DNA from: PALSA-911 sp043742865
GTDB lineage: Bacteria > Pseudomonadota > Alphaproteobacteria > Acetobacterales > Acetobacteraceae
NCBI GenBank assembly: GCA_043742865.1
Contig: JAYTXR010000164.1
Coordinates: 1 to 7,387 of the forward strand
Direction: 5' to 3'
DNA length: 7,387 bases
Shown here: in pieces, positions 4,990-7,387 of the stretch
Numbering within the stretch: position 1 is the stretch's first letter
Layout: the number at the start of each line of letters is the position of its first letter
Made by a program: the position numbers and the translations under genes
The notes under the pieces: model-generated
Database searches by the model: none
What the model saw: the letters and a program-made list of their open reading frames with translations, nothing else
Told to the model about the DNA's origin: nothing

Positions 4990-6162
4990 ATGATCCAATC
5001 CGGACGCGTCGCCTTCGGCAAGATGGAGGAAGTATTATTCGGGGTCGCCGCCGCCGCCGCCGTCGCGCAGCAGGCCCGCCAGTCCGATGCGCGCCGGGTC
5101 TTCCTCATGGTCAGTCGAACCCTGAACCGTGAGACCGACGAAATCGCCAAAGTGCGCCGTGCGCTCGGCAATTTATACGCCGGCACCTTCGACCGGATGC
5201 CGGCGCACACCCCGCGGCGCGCCGTGATCGAGGCGGCCAACCAGGCGCGCGAAGCCGGCGCCGATCTGATCGTCACGGTCGGCGGCGGGTCCATCACCGA
5301 CGCCGGGAAGGCGGTGCAGCTCTGTCTGGCCAATGACATCCGCACAGCCGAGGCGCTCGACGACTACCGCCCGGTCAAGGGGCCGGATGGCGACAACGCG
5401 ATGGCCCCGACCCGGAAGCTGACCACCCGCCAGATCAGCGTGCCGACCACCCTCTCCGCCGGCGAGTTCAGCGCCATCTCCGGCGTCACCGACGAGCGGA
5501 CCCGGATCAAGGAGCTTTTCCGCGACCCGATGATGATCCCGCGCGCGGTCATTCTCGACCCCGCGATCACGATCCACACGCCGGAATGGCTCTTCCTGTC
5601 GACCGGCATTCGTGCGCTCGACCATTGCGTCGAGGGTATCTGCTCGGCCGAGGCGAACGTTTTCGCCGATGCCCAGGCACTGCGCGGCCTCGCGCTGCTG
5701 GCCCACGGGCTCCCGCGCGTGAAAGCCGATCCGCACGATATGCAGGCTCGCCTCGAGTGTCAGATGGGGTCTTGGCTCTCGATGGGCCCGCTCGCCAGCG
5801 GCGTGCCAATGGGCGCCAGCCATGGGATCGGCTACGTGCTCGGTGCCGTATTCGACATCCCGCACGGGCATACATCCTGCATCATGCTTCCGGCGGTCAT
5901 GCGCTGGAACAAGCCGGTCAATGCCGAGCGCCAGGCGCTGGTTTCCGCCGCCATGGGCCGTCCGGGTGAGGATGCCGCCGATGTGCTGGACGCATTCATT
6001 GCCGGTCTGGGCATGCCGCGCAGCCTGGGCGCCGTCTCGGTCGGGGCCGATGCATTCGACCGGATCGCGGAGCAGGCGATGGGCACACCTTGGATTCCAC
6101 GCAATCCTCGGCGGATCGACGCCCCGGACCAGGTGAGGGAAATCCTCGCCCTCGCCGCCTAG
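4990..6162 (+). CDS. Iron-containing alcohol dehydrogenase family enzyme, maleylacetate-reductase-like
   Basis: This is an NAD(P)-dependent reductase or dehydrogenase of the group III (Fe-ADH) fold; close subfamilies reduce maleylacetate to 3-oxoadipate in aromatic degradation. The 390-residue protein has an N-terminal nucleotide-binding domain with GGGSITDAGK at 98-107 (Asp104 and Lys107 conserved) and PTTLSAGEF at 152-160, then a helical C-terminal domain. At the usual metal site, His212 (LDHCVEG), His278 (SHGIG) and His292 (PHGH) are kept. The first ligand, normally Asp in GxDAxxH, is Arg208 in STGIRALDH, and a second family His is Tyr282. Metal-free or altered-metal catalysis is therefore possible, and maleylacetate reductases also deviate here. 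An Ala run (residues 20-25) comes from a GCC repeat near 5050. The gene starts 218 bases after the binding-protein gene, so co-transcription is uncertain. Plain alcohol dehydrogenase remains an alternative to maleylacetate reductase. Confidence 0.88.
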   Translation: MIQSGRVAFGKMEEVLFGVAAAAAVAQQARQSDARRVFLMVSRTLNRETDEIAKVRRALGNLYAGTFDRMPAHTPRRAVIEAANQAREAGADLIVTVGGGSITDAGKAVQLCLANDIRTAEALDDYRPVKGPDGDNAMAPTRKLTTRQISVPTTLSAGEFSAISGVTDERTRIKELFRDPMMIPRAVILDPAITIHTPEWLFLSTGIRALDHCVEGICSAEANVFADAQALRGLALLAHGLPRVKADPHDMQARLECQMGSWLSMGPLASGVPMGASHGIGYVLGAVFDIPHGHTSCIMLPAVMRWNKPVNAERQALVSAAMGRPGEDAADVLDAFIAGLGMPRSLGAVSVGADAFDRIAEQAMGTPWIPRNPRRIDAPDQVREILALAA

Positions 6163-6275
6163 CTTAAGCCCATCACAAAATAGCCTCGGCCCTTGGCGTT
6201 AATGCAGGGATAGCGTGCGGCATGGTGTTGGTGAACTCGACGGATAGAGTGCGAGATAAGTCCAGCCCCGGCTCG

Positions 6276-6440
6276 CTAAGCGATGGCCGGCTGGCAGCGG
6301 ACAGATTTCGGGCTTTCAGTCGCCAGCAACCGGTTCAGGACCGCCATACCGATGGCAGCTTCGGTCTGTTGCGCAGCGAAGCCGCGGGTATATCCAGTCT
6401 TCGGGCAGCTCAGCCACCCGGGCACCGGTCGGATCAGATG
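6276..6440 (-). pseudogene. Possible minus-strand coding remnant after the GST-like gene
   Basis: Just past the GST-like stop codon, a different minus-strand frame reads PVPGW, then TGYTRGFAAQQTEAAIGMAV and LNRLLATESPKSV, before TAG at 6278-6276. The composition looks like a folded protein and better than the overlapping plus-strand frames, which are Arg/Ser-rich. The frame continues upstream into the GST gene as a shadow, so its true start is unclear, and it lacks a ribosome-binding site. I cannot assign a family. It may be the C-terminal scrap of a lost enzyme gene, or chance. The rest of the 271-base spacer between the Fe-ADH and GST-like genes holds nothing I can name, including no clear terminator. 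Confidence 0.25.
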
Positions 6441-7354
6441 GATCTCATGGCGTACCCGACACGCGGAAAGTGAACCACGACGTTTCCGAGCGACGGATCC
6501 GCACGCAGAAGGGCCACCTCATCACGATCCGTGCTGTACAGCTTTCCCACGACCTCAGCCGTGGCGTAGTCTTCAGGGCGGATCGCAACGTCGAATCCCA
6601 GGGGTGGGTCAAACGCGCAGCCAACGGATTGTCCTGCAGGCGCCGGAGTTGACCGTGCAGCGATCTGGAGTGCTTGCTGCGAGGACATGTCTTCACTTTT
6701 ACCATGCCCAATCGATCGGATGCGCTGCATCCAGCTTCGTATCCGCGGAAACCTATCGAGTGCGGCCGAGCAATCGACAGGCATCGCGCTCAGGAACCAG
6801 AATCCGTGATAGACGGCGAAATCCACCAGCTGCGGCTGCTCTGCCAGCAGATAGGGGTGCCCGGCTGTCAGCATATTCTCCACGCGAGGAATCTGGACGT
6901 CCATGAGAGCCAGGCTAGTTTCGGCGGCGCTCCGGACCCTGGCGATCGATGGCGCGTGCTTGCCGCGCATGGCGGCTCGATCGGCATGAAGTTCAGGCGC
7001 AACGTCGTCCGCATTCATGCCCGACGCATAACGGGCAATCGGCCAGAACAGGTCCCGCTCGGCCCAGGCCTCGATCGCCAGCGCCACTCCGGTGGAGCGA
7101 TCCTGGAACAAAGGCGGCGATTGGAAGCGTCGGTCCAACTCCCGCGCGATGAGGCGCGTATCGCAGTAGACATCCGCACCGATCTGCATCACCGGCGTGT
7201 GCCGGTATCCGCCGGTCAGCGTGGTCAGGTCAGGCTTTGGCATAACGGAGGGAATGGCAACCGACCGCCAGGACAGGCCCTTCAGCCCAAGCACCAGTCT
7301 GATTTTCTCCGAGAACGACGAGAAATCGTAGTTGTGCAGTATGAGTTCGGTCAC
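6434..7354 (-). CDS. Glutathione S-transferase-like protein with extra C-terminal domain
   Basis: GSTs conjugate or reduce electrophilic substrates with glutathione, and some act as isomerases or dehalogenases in catabolic pathways. From GTG 7354 the protein is 306 residues. The N-terminal thioredoxin-like domain (1-78) has NYDFSSFSEKIRLVLGLKGL at 8-27 with candidate catalytic Ser12, Ser13 or Ser15, the cis-Pro motif TPVM at 53-56, and the glutathione gamma-glutamyl-binding position CDTRLIA at 64-70. A helical GST C-domain runs from about 85 to 225 (YLLAEQPQLVDFAVYHGFWFL). A further segment of about 60 residues follows (GFDVAIRPEDYA...VVGKLYS...DEVALLR...NVVVHFPRVGY), with alternating hydrophobics like a small beta-barrel. 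Ordinary GSTs are near 200-230 residues, so this is a longer subtype. GTG 7354 is preferred because GGGGGAA lies 5 bases before it; ATG 7375, seven codons upstream, is possible. The gene converges with the Fe-ADH gene. Confidence 0.83.
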   Translation of the reverse strand: MTELILHNYDFSSFSEKIRLVLGLKGLSWRSVAIPSVMPKPDLTTLTGGYRHTPVMQIGADVYCDTRLIARELDRRFQSPPLFQDRSTGVALAIEAWAERDLFWPIARYASGMNADDVAPELHADRAAMRGKHAPSIARVRSAAETSLALMDVQIPRVENMLTAGHPYLLAEQPQLVDFAVYHGFWFLSAMPVDCSAALDRFPRIRSWMQRIRSIGHGKSEDMSSQQALQIAARSTPAPAGQSVGCAFDPPLGFDVAIRPEDYATAEVVGKLYSTDRDEVALLRADPSLGNVVVHFPRVGYAMRSI

Positions 7355-7359
7355 GGCTT

Positions 7360-7366
7360 TTCCCCC
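7360..7366 (-). promoter_or_regulatory. Ribosome-binding site supporting the GTG start of the GST-like gene
   Basis: On the minus strand GGGGGAA lies 5 bases before GTG 7354. The alternative ATG at 7375 is also preceded by a weaker GGTGGAAG directly beside it, so the choice is likely but not certain. Starting at the GTG gives TELILHNYDFS as the N-terminus, which fits the normal first strand of a GST. Confidence 0.55.
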
Positions 7367-7387
7367 GTTAACCATGCTTCCACCAGT

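Noticed and set aside
5173..5871. Minus-strand open frame of 232 codons
   Set aside because: It is antisense to the well-supported Fe-ADH-family gene; the Asp/Gly/Arg-rich translation is typical of the complementary frame of a GC-rich gene.

Overview
The window is high-GC bacterial DNA. The codon use, family content and insertion-sequence types fit a GC-rich alphaproteobacterium, possibly a relative of the Acetobacteraceae or Rhodospirillales. This is an inference, because no ribosomal or other marker gene is present. It looks like an accessory catabolic region: six apparently intact genes for small-molecule metabolism or uptake, separated by decayed insertion sequences and gene fragments.

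Layout. Bases 1-90 are the 3' end of an unrecognised plus-strand gene. Bases 91-597 hold no intact gene but contain the left end and frameshifted orfA of an IS3-family element (265-448, minus). A single-domain cupin follows (598-1065, plus), then a convergent epoxide hydrolase of the EHN/microsomal type (1095-2255, minus). A 284-bp divergent spacer with a weak inverted repeat leads to a small protein made of two tandem cupin copies (2540-3100, plus). Bases 3101-3568 are debris: a possible short minus-strand coding remnant, a fragment resembling IS66-family transposase, and a plus-strand fragment resembling a MalG-type sugar ABC permease that reads in frame into the next gene. Then come a periplasmic substrate-binding protein of the Peripla_BP_6 (LivK-like) class (3569-4771, plus) and an iron-alcohol-dehydrogenase/maleylacetate-reductase family enzyme (4990-6162, plus). 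A glutathione-S-transferase-like protein with an extra C-terminal domain (6434-7354, minus) converges on it.

How the genes may fit together. Epoxide hydrolase opens epoxides, GST-like proteins handle electrophiles, cupins include metal-dependent dioxygenases and isomerases, Fe-ADH/maleylacetate reductases work late in aromatic ring degradation, and Peripla_BP_6 proteins import amino acids, aromatic acids and related solutes. A role in breaking down an aromatic or terpenoid-like compound is therefore plausible. The genes lie in alternating orientations and do not form one operon, so a shared pathway is a hypothesis. The binding protein has no matching permease or ATPase in the window.

I found no CRISPR array, RNA gene, phage or defence system, and no convincing new multi-gene system. 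The most notable points are the tandem cupin with an exact 92-residue repeat and no canonical metal-binding Glu, the Fe-ADH homologue lacking the usual Asp ligand, the permease fragment joined in frame upstream of an unrelated binding-protein gene, and the GST C-terminal extension.
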